Positions 13,656 through 21,946 of a stretch of 27,114 bases of DNA are shown piece after piece (position 1 is the first letter of the stretch; each line of letters opens with the position of its first letter). Made by a program: the position numbers and the translations under genes. The notes beneath the pieces are model-generated. The model did no database searches. It had not been told where the DNA came from and saw only the letters and a list, made by a program, of their open reading frames with translations. Source of the DNA: CAJXVY01 sp965657575 (GTDB taxonomy: Bacteria; Actinomycetota; Actinomycetes; Actinomycetales; Microbacteriaceae); NCBI GenBank assembly GCA_965657575.1, contig CBFHOK010000014.1, positions 1 through 27,114 on the forward strand. The letters run 5' to 3'.

Positions 13656-15611
13656 TTACCAAATACTCACTCGTTGATCAGGCTCCAAATAGAGCTCGTC
13701 ATCAACTGATGTGTTGAAAGTCTCGTGGAACAAATCTAGATTGCGAACAACCTGATTGCATCTAAACTCAGCGGGCGAGTGAGGATCAATTGAAAGCAAT
13801 TGCTTGGCAATTTCATCCCTTGCCTTGCTCTGCCAGCATTGTGCCCAAGAATAGAAAAACCTCTCGGCAGCACTTTGTCCATCAATTACTGGTGGCTCTG
13901 CACCTTTCAGCGAGAGCAGGTATGCCTTCCAAGCAATGCCCAATCCTCCAAGGTCACCAATATTTTCACCGATGGTGAATTCGCCGTTGACTTTGTAATC
14001 ATCTTCGAGCTGCCTTGGTGAGAGTTCGTTGTATTGATCGATTAGTTTTTTGGTTCTCTCTTCGAAGGCCTTGCGGTCCTCTTCGGTCCACCAAGAAACC
14101 AGTCTTCCGTCACCGTCGTATTTGCTTCCCTGGTCGTCAAAGCCGTGACCGATCTCGTGACCGATAACGGCACCAATTCCACCGAAGTTGATAGCGGCGT
14201 CAACCTCTGCTGAGAAAAACGGTGGTTGCAGAATTGCAGCAGGGAAAACAATTTCGTTGAAGCCGGGGTTGAAATAGGCGTTAACGGTCTGCGGGGACAT
14301 ATGCCATTCATCACGGTCCACCTCTGAACCGATCTTTTTTGCCTCAAACTCAAATTCCCAAATATTCAGCTGTCTGACGTTTTCAACCAGGTCATCTTTG
14401 TTAATGGTGATTGAGCTGTAGTCTTTCCATTTCTCTGGGTAGCCAATCTTTGGGTTGAACTTAGAAAGTTTTTCTAATGCTCGCTGTTTGGTCTCATCGG
14501 TCATCCAGTCCAGCTGTTCAATACTCTGGCGATAGGCCTCAATCAAGAATTGCACCAGTTTGTCCATTTGGGCTTTGGCTTCTGGCTTGAAGTGTCTTTC
14601 AACATAGAGCTGCCCGACTGCTTCACCCATGCCTGATTCGACCAGGCTTACTCCCCGCTTCCAGCGTTCTTTGTTCTCTTCAGCTCCGGTGAGGGTTCTT
14701 CCGTAGAAGTCAAACTTCTCATCAACGAACTCTTTGCTCAAAAAAGCAGCGCGGGATCTCAGCAGTGATGACATCATCCAGAGCTTTACTGTCTCAAGCC
14801 CTGCGTCCTCTAAGACCTTGCCGATGTTTTCAAAGAAACTTGGCATCATCACTGAAACCTCAGCTAAAAGGCTCTTGTCTTTGCCAGCCCCTGCTAGCCA
14901 AGCCTCGAAGTCAAAGCTGGAAAGGGCTTTCAGTTGTTCAAAAGTTTTCAGGTTGTAGGTTTTTTCAGCTTCTCTTGATTCAACAACCGTCCAGTGATGG
15001 GAAGCAATTACTGTTTCCAGTTCCAGAACTTTTCCCGCATCCCCCAGTGGGTCATCGCTACCAGCAAGATCAAACATGTTCCGCAGGTGATTGAGATAGC
15101 TTGCACGAATCTGCTCGTGTTTCTCTTCGTGGTAATAAGCCTCGTCGGGAAGGCCCAAACCTCCCTGAGCCATCATTGGAAGATAGCGATCTGGGTTTCC
15201 AGGATCGTTATCCACATACATCCCAAAGAAACCACCAACACCAACCTTTGAAAGTGCTCCGGTGAGCTTGATGGCTTCCTGAATGCTTTGCAGGCTTTCA
15301 ATGCTTGCTAGCTCAGATTTGATGGTCTCAATGCCTTTTTCATTTGCTAGTTCTTCATTCAAAAACGATGCGTAGAGATCACCAATCTGCTGCTGAACTC
15401 CAGGGCTTGGGTTTTCAATTGCCTCTTCCAAGATCTTTTTGACAGCACTCTCACTGTCATCCCTAAGTTGATAAAAAGAGCCATAGATGGCCTTGTCAGC
15501 AGGTATTTCAAAACTGTCGAGCCACAAGCCATTGACGTGGGCGTAGAGATCATCCTGGATACGGATTTCTGAGTTGAAGTTATCTTTATTAATTCCTGGT
15601 TTTACTGGCAT
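13656..15611 (-). CDS. M13 family zinc metallopeptidase (PepO/neprilysin-like)
   Basis: A 651-residue peptidase. The N-terminal Peptidase_M13_N part starts with DDLYAHVNGLWL. The catalytic half has NAYFNPGFNEIVFPAAILQPPFF, the zinc site HEIGH (485-489) in VIGHEIGHGFDD, the third ligand region ENIGDLGG and a C-terminal VSIW. It should cleave short peptides. There is no signal peptide or membrane anchor, so it acts in the cytosol or is released another way. The ATG is fixed by TAGACT (15623-15618) ending 6 nt upstream, with no ribosome site, again suggesting a leaderless mRNA. It is divergent from trhO, 40 bp apart, and is first gene of a three-gene operon. Confidence 0.94.
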   Translation of the reverse strand: MPVKPGINKDNFNSEIRIQDDLYAHVNGLWLDSFEIPADKAIYGSFYQLRDDSESAVKKILEEAIENPSPGVQQQIGDLYASFLNEELANEKGIETIKSELASIESLQSIQEAIKLTGALSKVGVGGFFGMYVDNDPGNPDRYLPMMAQGGLGLPDEAYYHEEKHEQIRASYLNHLRNMFDLAGSDDPLGDAGKVLELETVIASHHWTVVESREAEKTYNLKTFEQLKALSSFDFEAWLAGAGKDKSLLAEVSVMMPSFFENIGKVLEDAGLETVKLWMMSSLLRSRAAFLSKEFVDEKFDFYGRTLTGAEENKERWKRGVSLVESGMGEAVGQLYVERHFKPEAKAQMDKLVQFLIEAYRQSIEQLDWMTDETKQRALEKLSKFNPKIGYPEKWKDYSSITINKDDLVENVRQLNIWEFEFEAKKIGSEVDRDEWHMSPQTVNAYFNPGFNEIVFPAAILQPPFFSAEVDAAINFGGIGAVIGHEIGHGFDDQGSKYDGDGRLVSWWTEEDRKAFEERTKKLIDQYNELSPRQLEDDYKVNGEFTIGENIGDLGGLGIAWKAYLLSLKGAEPPVIDGQSAAERFFYSWAQCWQSKARDEIAKQLLSIDPHSPAEFRCNQVVRNLDLFHETFNTSVDDELYLEPDQRVSIW

Positions 15612-15651
15612 CTCTTTAGTCTATGAGGGGTTTTTGGCTAAAATTTCGCCT

Positions 15652-16560
15652 ATGGCTCAACCGAAGATAATTCTGTTCTATCGCTTCACCCCGATAGATG
15701 ACACCAAAGTAATGCAGCTTTGGCAAAAACAACTATGTGAATCTTTGAATCTCAAGGGAAGAATCATTATTTCTAAGCACGGGATCAATGGAACTTTGGG
15801 TGGGGAGCTGAAGGACATAAAAACCTATATCCGCAAAACCAGAGAGTTCGATGGCTTCAGAGACACTGATTTCAAGTTCAGCAATGGTCAGGCAAACGAC
15901 TTTCCCAAGTTGAGCGTAAAGGTTCGCAAAGAACTGGTTGCTTTCACTATCCCGGATGAGATCAAGGTGACCAAAAAAGGTGTAGTTGGCGGGGGTAAGC
16001 ACCTGAAACCTGAAGAGGTTCATAAGCTGGTTGAGAAGAAAAAAGACGTTGTCTTTTTTGACGGAAGAAATGCTGTTGAGGCCAAGGTCGGTCGATTCAA
16101 AAATGCAATCATGCCAAATATCGAATCAACCCATGAGTTCATCGAAGAACTTGAGAGTGGGAAGTATGACTACTTGAAGGACAAGCCAATAGTCACCTAC
16201 TGCACCGGAGGGATCCGTTGTGAAATCCTAAGTGTGGCAATGAAAAACCGTGGATTCAAAGAGGTCTACCAAATTGATGGTGGCATTGTTCGCTATGGCG
16301 AGAGATTCAAAGACCAGGGTCTATGGGAGGGAAGCCTGATGGTTTTTGATAACCGGATGGTGACTGACTTCAGCGATCAGGCGAAGGTGATTGGTGAGTG
16401 TGAGATATGTGGCACAAACACCAACCATGTTCGAAACTGCTTCGATGAGACCTGCAAGAACATGGTGGTTGTTTGTAAATCATGTGAGGCAGATGAATCG
16501 CTTCACAGGTGTGATCCCTCTCACACCCGAAACCGTCAGAAGGTTTTGGTTGGTCACTAG
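15652..16560 (+). CDS. trhO: tRNA uridine(34) hydroxylase, rhodanese family (TrhO)
   Basis: A 302-residue UPF0176/TrhO protein that makes 5-hydroxyuridine at position 34 of certain tRNAs in an oxygen-dependent reaction. The N-terminal ferredoxin-like part begins MAQPKIILFYRFTP and includes HGINGTL. The rhodanese domain has VVFFDGRN and the catalytic loop YCTGGIRCE (Cys184). A Cys-rich zinc-type tail follows (CEIC at 250-253, then CFDETC, CKSC, HRC). ATG 15652 is chosen because conservation starts there and TAAAAT (15639-15644) ends 7 nt before it. An in-frame upstream ATG at 15574 would overlap the M13 gene and adds 26 unconserved residues. The stop lies 3 bp before the 3' end of the convergent tRNA-Leu. 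Confidence 0.95.
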   Translation: MAQPKIILFYRFTPIDDTKVMQLWQKQLCESLNLKGRIIISKHGINGTLGGELKDIKTYIRKTREFDGFRDTDFKFSNGQANDFPKLSVKVRKELVAFTIPDEIKVTKKGVVGGGKHLKPEEVHKLVEKKKDVVFFDGRNAVEAKVGRFKNAIMPNIESTHEFIEELESGKYDYLKDKPIVTYCTGGIRCEILSVAMKNRGFKEVYQIDGGIVRYGERFKDQGLWEGSLMVFDNRMVTDFSDQAKVIGECEICGTNTNHVRNCFDETCKNMVVVCKSCEADESLHRCDPSHTRNRQKVLVGH

Positions 16561-16563
16561 TTG

Positions 16564-16646
16564 TGCGCGAGGCGGGACTTGAACCCGCACGTCCTTGCGG
16601 ACACTGGCACCTGAAGCCAGCGCGTCTACCATTTCGCCACTCGCGC
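16564..16646 (-). tRNA. tRNA-Leu (anticodon CAG)
   Basis: On the minus strand GCGCGAG pairs with CTCGCGC. The anticodon arm is CTGGC-TTCAGGT-GCCAG (anticodon CAG), with a class II variable arm and T-loop GTTCAAGTC. The discriminator is A and the CCA is not encoded (the next bases are CAA), unlike the tRNA-Ser in this window. A possible -10 TAATCT sits at 16666-16661. A tRNA-Leu(CAG) divergent from fhaA is also found in M. tuberculosis. Confidence 0.97.
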
Positions 16647-16703
16647 TTATAAGCACACTGAGATTACCAGCTTTCGACATGGATAGCTAAGGCGGATGCC
16701 CAA

Positions 16704-16730
16704 TAGACTGGGAGCTTAGGAAACGAGGGA
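16704..16730 (+). promoter_or_regulatory. Candidate -10 and ribosome site of the fhaA-pknB operon
   Basis: TAGACT (16704-16709) fits the TANNNT -10 pattern, and a GAGGGA ribosome site (16725-16730) precedes the fhaA ATG at 16735 by 4 nt. The transcript would have a leader of roughly 20 nt. No good -35 is seen at 16-18 bp. This is the only space in the operon where a main promoter can lie. Confidence 0.4.
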
Positions 16731-16734
16731 AGTA

Positions 16735-17409
16735 ATGGGTCTGCTGGACAAGCTCGAGAAAAGCATCGAGAAGGTTGTTCGCAAACCATTCAATGCAACC
16801 TTCAAGTCACTACTCGACCCAATAGAGATTGCCTCTCAAATCAAATCCAGTATGGATAATCAGGTTTCTTTAGAGCAAGAACAAAAACTTGTTGCCCACC
16901 GTTACCAATTACTTGTTTCAGAAAAAGACTTTGAAGCACTGAGTGCTGATCAGCTAAACCTTGATAGAAAACTCACCGAGATGGTGACTGAGCATCTCAA
17001 GCAGAAGAATTACGCAACTATCGATGACCTCAGATTCATACTCGGTAAATCAGAAAAGCTCTCGGTTGGAGATTTAGAAATAAACATCACTGAATCTGAA
17101 ACTGATGTTTACTGGCAGCCGTTTATTGAATTCGATGAGCAAAAGATTCCGCTGCCCAAGGGCAGAACCAGAGTTGGTCGAGGGAGTGAGGCGGATGTGA
17201 AGGTCAATGACCGAACACTTTCAAGGATTCACCTGGAGCTTTTATTCAATGGCGAAAAGGCAGGGGTTAGAGACCTTGGTTCCACAAACGGAAGCTTCCT
17301 CAACGGTCAGAAGTTCCAAGAGGGGCCACTAGTAAACGGCGATATCATCGCCTGCGGAAACACTGAAATAAAGTTTTTCTACCTACCCCAACTTAAGGAG
17401 GACGCGTGA
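16735..17409 (+). CDS. fhaA: FHA-domain protein FhaA (DUF3662 + FHA), compact form
   Basis: 224 residues. The N-terminal DUF3662 domain (1 to about 115) begins MGLLDKLEKSIEK and contains the conserved P-I-E-I-A segment. The C-terminal FHA domain (about 138-215) shows RVGRGSEADV, SRIHLEL and GSTNGSFLNG, the phosphothreonine-binding residues. In mycobacteria FhaA reads PknB/PknA phosphorylation and restrains lipid II delivery through MviN and PbpA. The M. tuberculosis protein is about 527 residues with a long disordered linker; here the linker is almost absent. Strong ribosome site GAGGGA. First gene of the kinase operon; the stop overlaps the fhaB GTG as GTGA. Confidence 0.95.
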   Translation: MGLLDKLEKSIEKVVRKPFNATFKSLLDPIEIASQIKSSMDNQVSLEQEQKLVAHRYQLLVSEKDFEALSADQLNLDRKLTEMVTEHLKQKNYATIDDLRFILGKSEKLSVGDLEINITESETDVYWQPFIEFDEQKIPLPKGRTRVGRGSEADVKVNDRTLSRIHLELLFNGEKAGVRDLGSTNGSFLNGQKFQEGPLVNGDIIACGNTEIKFFYLPQLKEDA

Positions 17410-17900
17410 GTGAACTGGCGCTACTTCTAGTCCGCATCGGTTTCGTTGCGGTTTTATGGATTTTTATATTCAGTCTGCTCAGTGTTATTCGATCAGATAT
17501 CTATGGTCGAAGAGTTATCAGATCTGTTGCCCAACAAAGCGGCAGCTCAGTTGCCAACCAGGTAGACACCGGGGACACCCCAGAGATAAACGCTGAGGTT
17601 GAGGCTGGTGGGCCAAGTCACCTTTATGTGATCACCGGCGTGAGTGCGGGATCAAAAATACCGCTGGATAAACGAGAGCTGTTCATCGGTCGCGCCCCCA
17701 GCTGCGAGCTGATTGTCACCGACGAATTTGCCTCCTCGCAGCATGCGAAGGTTGTTCATATCGGCGGTGACTGGGTTATTCAGGATCTAGAGAGCACCAA
17801 CGGAACCTATGTTGACGGAGTTCGAATTCAGACTCCCGAGGTTTTGAGAATGAACATCCCGGTGAGGGTGGGTAAGACGACATTTGAATTGAGGCCGTAG
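17406..17900 (+). CDS. fhaB: FHA-domain membrane protein FhaB (FipA)
   Basis: 164 residues: one N-terminal membrane helix (about 4-26), a short polar linker and a C-terminal FHA domain (about 75-160) with FIGRAPSCELIV, SSQHAKV and ESTNGTYVDG. In mycobacteria FhaB/FipA links PknA signalling to FtsZ and FtsQ at the septum; a similar role is inferred from position and domain layout. The GTG start overlaps the fhaA stop by 4 bp and has a strong AAGGAGG site. It ends one base into the pstP start. Confidence 0.95.
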   Translation: MSELALLLVRIGFVAVLWIFIFSLLSVIRSDIYGRRVIRSVAQQSGSSVANQVDTGDTPEINAEVEAGGPSHLYVITGVSAGSKIPLDKRELFIGRAPSCELIVTDEFASSQHAKVVHIGGDWVIQDLESTNGTYVDGVRIQTPEVLRMNIPVRVGKTTFELRP

Positions 17901-19156
17901 TGAGTATCAGACCGATAGCTGCTGCTGGCAGCGATATAGGAAAGCACCGCTCGAGCAATCAAGACAGTGGTTATGCCGGCTACCAACTGTTTTTCGTAGC
18001 TGACGGTATGGGTGGTCACGCTGGCGGAGATATGGCATCGGCCATCTCCAGTCAACGAATAGCGCTCAGTGACAACAAGTATGAAACTGTTGAAGAGGCC
18101 CAGGCAGAGCTGCACGATTCTGTGATTGAAGCAAACCAAATGCTCAACAACACCGTCTCTGAACACCCTGAGCTCAGTGGCATGGGAACAACCTTTTCAG
18201 GGATCTTGATTCATGGAAACCAGGTGATCATCGCTCATATTGGTGATAGCAGGGTTTATCTCTCAAGAGACGGAGTTGTCACTCAGATAACAAGTGACCA
18301 CACCTTTGTTCAAAAGCTTTTAGACACCGGCCGAATCACAGCCGAAGAAGCCTTGACTCACCCAAGAAGATCAGTGTTGATGAGGGTATTGGGTGATGTT
18401 CAATCAGAACCCGAGATAGACATGGTCACACTGGAAACCAAGCCAGGCGACCGTTGGCTTATCTGTTCGGATGGACTCAGTGGAGTTGTTCCAGATGAAC
18501 TACTGGAACAGATTCTCGTTTCCGGCATGGCAGCTCAAGAGACAGTCGATATCTTGATCGACGAAGCTCTGCAGTTTGGAGCACCCGATAACGTGACGGT
18601 TGTTTTGACCGACGTTATCGACGCTGAGCAGAAAACAGAATACGAACCAAGTGCTCGGTTTGTTGGGTCCTCTGCAAACGAAATCGTGATTGAAGAGCAG
18701 TCGGGATCAAGAATCCTGAGGCTTCTGAATCCAAAGAAGCTGGTCGATCTGCTTACACCCTCCGAAGACCCAACCAGCTACGCACCTGAATCAGAGGAAC
18801 TACTCGAGAAGATTTTGAAAGACACCCAGCGAAAGATTCGCTTCAGGTCATGGCGAATCATTGCTGGGTGGGTGTTGATATTTGGAATTGCCATTGGTGT
18901 TGGCTACGCAGGCTATGAATACACCCAAACCAGATATTACGTTGCTGAGAGCGATGGCAAGGTTGCGATATTCAAGGGCATCCGTGAGTCCCTTGGGCCA
19001 TTGGATTTCTCGAGTGAGTATGAGGTGACTGATCTGGTTGTTGATCAGCTACCTGCTTTTCAGCAGACGCTCATTGAAAGATCGATCAGTGCTGAGTCGC
19101 TAAGCGATGCCCAAAGAATCATTAGGGAGCTGACCGAGAGCGTGCAAGATGAGTAA
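17900..19156 (+). CDS. pstP: PP2C-family Ser/Thr protein phosphatase PstP
   Basis: 418 residues. The cytosolic PP2C domain (about 1-240) has the metal-binding motifs NQDS, VADGMGGHAGG, GDSRVYL, SDGLSG and GAPDNVTVV. A charged linker, one membrane helix (about 320-341) and a short external tail follow, the PstP layout. It removes phosphates from PknA/PknB and their substrates and so resets the signal. The GTG start shares one base with the fhaB stop, with GAGG 5 nt upstream. The stop region overlaps the rodA ATG by 8 bp. Confidence 0.96.
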   Translation: MSIRPIAAAGSDIGKHRSSNQDSGYAGYQLFFVADGMGGHAGGDMASAISSQRIALSDNKYETVEEAQAELHDSVIEANQMLNNTVSEHPELSGMGTTFSGILIHGNQVIIAHIGDSRVYLSRDGVVTQITSDHTFVQKLLDTGRITAEEALTHPRRSVLMRVLGDVQSEPEIDMVTLETKPGDRWLICSDGLSGVVPDELLEQILVSGMAAQETVDILIDEALQFGAPDNVTVVLTDVIDAEQKTEYEPSARFVGSSANEIVIEEQSGSRILRLLNPKKLVDLLTPSEDPTSYAPESEELLEKILKDTQRKIRFRSWRIIAGWVLIFGIAIGVGYAGYEYTQTRYYVAESDGKVAIFKGIRESLGPLDFSSEYEVTDLVVDQLPAFQQTLIERSISAESLSDAQRIIRELTESVQDE

Positions 19157-20513
19157 TACAAGTCTTACCCAAGCTCTTCCCAGGCTCATCAACTCAGTTC
19201 CGAGATCAAGGTCGCTGGAAGCGGTTTTATTGTTTTGGGTGGCGGGAATGCATGCGTTTCAGCTTGCGCAAATACAGCTTTCAGTCACCGACACCCTAGA
19301 TGAACAAATACTGCTGTATTGGACACCGCTGTTTTTAGCCTCCTACGCAATTCATTTTGTTTTGAGGTTTAAGGCAAGGTCTGCAGACAGCCTGATACTT
19401 CCACTCGTGACCTTGTTGAATGGTCTTGGCATCAGCATGATTTACAGACTCGACCTCGCTGAGGCTGCTCGCGGAAACGAACAACTTCTGGGCGCCAGGC
19501 AGGTGTGGTTGACGGTGTTTGCAATGCTGGTTGCAGCGGGGCTTATCTGGGTTTTAAAAAACCATATGGTTTTGAAAAAATACACCTACATCGCAATGGC
19601 TCTCGGAATCCTAGTTCTGCTAACACCCATGCTTCCGGTAATCGGTCGGGAGATTAACGGAGCCAGGTTATGGATCTCAATTGGGGAACTGACATTTCAG
19701 CCGGGCGAAATAGCAAAGCTATTGCTGATTGTGTTTTTTGCCGGATACCTAACTAAGCACAGAGAGAGCCTGAGTCTGATCGGGAAGAAGATCTGGAAAG
19801 TCAGGATTCCAAGGGCAAGAGACTTAGGGCCGTTGCTGTTGGTTTGGTTTGCGTCTTTGGGTGTTTTGGTTTTACAAAGAGACCTTGGAACATCGCTTTT
19901 GTATTTCGGTATATTCCTAGGGCTTTTGTATGTGGCAACTGGTCGAGGGTTCTATGCCGGAATTGGAATAGGCATGATTATCACCGCTGGGTTGATTGCC
20001 TCTCAACTGCTCAGTTACGTAGGTAATCGCTTCGATGCTTGGTTGAATCCATTTGTGTCTGAGAACTACTCAGGGGTTGGTGGAAGCTACCAATTAGTTC
20101 AGGGGTTGTTTGGTATGGCTCATGGAGGCATCCTCGGAACAGGACTTGGCGGAGGTTACCCGCAACTGGTGCCGCTTGCCGCCAATGACTTTATCTTTGC
20201 CGCAATTGCTGAAGAACTCGGTTTGGTTGGGGTATTTGCGGTGCTCTCGATTTACCTTCTGATCACCTACCGTGGCTTGCGAATCGCGATGGCCCATCAA
20301 GACGATTTTTCCAGATTGCTGGCGGCGGGGCTTAGCTTTGTTATCGCCCTGCAGGTATTCATTGTGGTTGGTGGTGTGCTTCGTGTTGTTCCGCTAACTG
20401 GATTGACAACGCCTTTCTTGGCAGCCGGTGGTAGTTCACTCTTAGCCAACTGGTTGTTGGTGGCGATTTTGTTAAGACTGAGTGATTCATCAAATCGGCA
20501 GGTGGTGAGTTGA
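19149..20513 (+). CDS. rodA: SEDS peptidoglycan glycosyltransferase, FtsW/RodA family
   Basis: 454 residues with about 12 membrane helices. SEDS-family signatures are visible: GREINGARLWISIG, FQPGEIAKLLLI, LQRDLGTSLLYFG, and GTGLGGGYPQLVPLAANDFIFAAIAEELG. It polymerises lipid II into glycan strands in the membrane during elongation and works with the class B transpeptidase encoded next to it. Assignment to RodA rather than FtsW rests on its place in the pstP-rodA-pbpA-pknA order. Overlaps pstP by 8 bp and pbpA by 4 bp (TTGA), so translation is coupled on both sides. Confidence 0.95.
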   Translation: MSNTSLTQALPRLINSVPRSRSLEAVLLFWVAGMHAFQLAQIQLSVTDTLDEQILLYWTPLFLASYAIHFVLRFKARSADSLILPLVTLLNGLGISMIYRLDLAEAARGNEQLLGARQVWLTVFAMLVAAGLIWVLKNHMVLKKYTYIAMALGILVLLTPMLPVIGREINGARLWISIGELTFQPGEIAKLLLIVFFAGYLTKHRESLSLIGKKIWKVRIPRARDLGPLLLVWFASLGVLVLQRDLGTSLLYFGIFLGLLYVATGRGFYAGIGIGMIITAGLIASQLLSYVGNRFDAWLNPFVSENYSGVGGSYQLVQGLFGMAHGGILGTGLGGGYPQLVPLAANDFIFAAIAEELGLVGVFAVLSIYLLITYRGLRIAMAHQDDFSRLLAAGLSFVIALQVFIVVGGVLRVVPLTGLTTPFLAAGGSSLLANWLLVAILLRLSDSSNRQVVS

Positions 20514-21946
20514 GTAAATCAATCCGCCGACTGACAAGTTTCATTCTGCTTATGTTTCTAACCTTGTTTGCGTTTGCAACGGGTATTCAGGTATTCCAGG
20601 CCGAATCACTGGTTAGTGATGGAAGAAATGTCAGAACCAGTTATGACAGCTATAAAACCCTTCGCGGAACAATATTGGTTGAGAGCAATCCGATTGCCTC
20701 AAGCTATGAGGTTGATGACAACTTCCGCTATCAACGTGAATATGAGTCAGAGGTCTATAGCCACCTCACCGGTTACTTTTCACTGTTCCAGGGCAGCACT
20801 GGTATCGAGCGGGAAATGACCAACTTCCTCTCCGGTCAATCCTCAGCCCAGTTTTTTGACCAGATCAATGCGGTGTTGAGTGGAACTCCAATAAGTGGTG
20901 CGAATGTGGAGCTGACCATAGACAATGAGCTTCAACAGAAAGCCTGGGATGCGCTAGGGGATAACCGTGGATCAGTTATTGCAATTGACCCAAAGACTGG
21001 TGAAATCAAGGCCCTGGTTTCAAAGCCTGGATATGATGCGAATCTACTTGCAAGCCATAGCTTCGCATCAAGCTCCAGTGCTTATGAGGAACTACTAACG
21101 GACCCAGAAAGACCACTGGTTAATAGAGCCATTTCTGGGGATCAGTATCACCCGGGTTCTGTGTTCAAAATGGTGGTGGCTGCCGCAGCATTTGAAAGCG
21201 AAAGATTTACCCCAGAAACTGAATTCGAAAACCCGGATTTTCTGACACTTCCAGGGACCTTTACCAACATCCAGAACGCCAATAATTCAACTTGCGGCGA
21301 AGGTGAGACAGTTACGTTGCGAACGGCTTTTGTTAGAAGCTGCAATATTCCATTTGCGGAATTGGGTATGCAGCTCGGCGCAGACGAACTGCGCGTTCAG
21401 TCAGAGCTGTTTGGTTTTGGAAGAACTGTAGAAATTCCAATACCCGTTTCACGAAGTCTTTTCCCAGAAGAACTCAACCAAGCACAAACAGGTTTGGTTT
21501 CCTTCGGTCAATACGACCTCAGAAGCACGCCAATGCAGATTGCGATGATTACCCAGGCAATCGCCAACCAGGGAGTTATTTACTCCCCGCAACTAATTAG
21601 TCGAGTTGTTTCAAACAACTTGGAATTGCTCTCTGATCCGCAACCGCAGGTATTCGGCTCTCCCATATCCCAGTCAACTGCAGGATTGCTAACACAGATG
21701 ATGTTTGAATCCGTTGAGGTTGGAGCTGCTGGCAACGCCAAGATTCCAGGGATGGCTGTTGCGGGAAAAACGGGGACTGCTGAAAACGGATTGGGGCAAC
21801 CATTCACCTACTGGTTCACAGGCTTCGCCCCTGCTGAAAACCCAGAGCTTGTGGTGACGGTAGTGGTCGAAGGTGAAGACCAACTGGGAACCGGTAACAC
21901 GATTGCTGCACCAATTGGTCGAAGGATTCTGGAGAGTGTTCGATGA
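20510..21946 (+). CDS. pbpA: Class B penicillin-binding protein (PbpA), D,D-transpeptidase
   Basis: 478 residues: an N-terminal signal-anchor (about 8-27), a short dimerisation-type region beginning near YKTLRGTIL, and a transpeptidase domain. The domain has active-site SVFK (Ser217, Lys220), SCN (277-279) and KTG (420-422). It crosslinks stem peptides outside the membrane as partner of RodA. The SxN motif is intact and its middle residue is Cys. Start TTG 20510 overlapping the rodA stop; GGTGGTGA-like ribosome site. Stop overlaps the pknA ATG as ATGA. Length is close to that of the mycobacterial protein. Confidence 0.96.
   Translation: MSKSIRRLTSFILLMFLTLFAFATGIQVFQAESLVSDGRNVRTSYDSYKTLRGTILVESNPIASSYEVDDNFRYQREYESEVYSHLTGYFSLFQGSTGIEREMTNFLSGQSSAQFFDQINAVLSGTPISGANVELTIDNELQQKAWDALGDNRGSVIAIDPKTGEIKALVSKPGYDANLLASHSFASSSSAYEELLTDPERPLVNRAISGDQYHPGSVFKMVVAAAAFESERFTPETEFENPDFLTLPGTFTNIQNANNSTCGEGETVTLRTAFVRSCNIPFAELGMQLGADELRVQSELFGFGRTVEIPIPVSRSLFPEELNQAQTGLVSFGQYDLRSTPMQIAMITQAIANQGVIYSPQLISRVVSNNLELLSDPQPQVFGSPISQSTAGLLTQMMFESVEVGAAGNAKIPGMAVAGKTGTAENGLGQPFTYWFTGFAPAENPELVVTVVVEGEDQLGTGNTIAAPIGRRILESVR

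Noticed and set aside
15574..15651. Longer trhO start at 15574
   Set aside because: It overlaps the M13 gene, adds residues foreign to the family and ignores the -10 hexamer placed 7 nt before ATG 15652.
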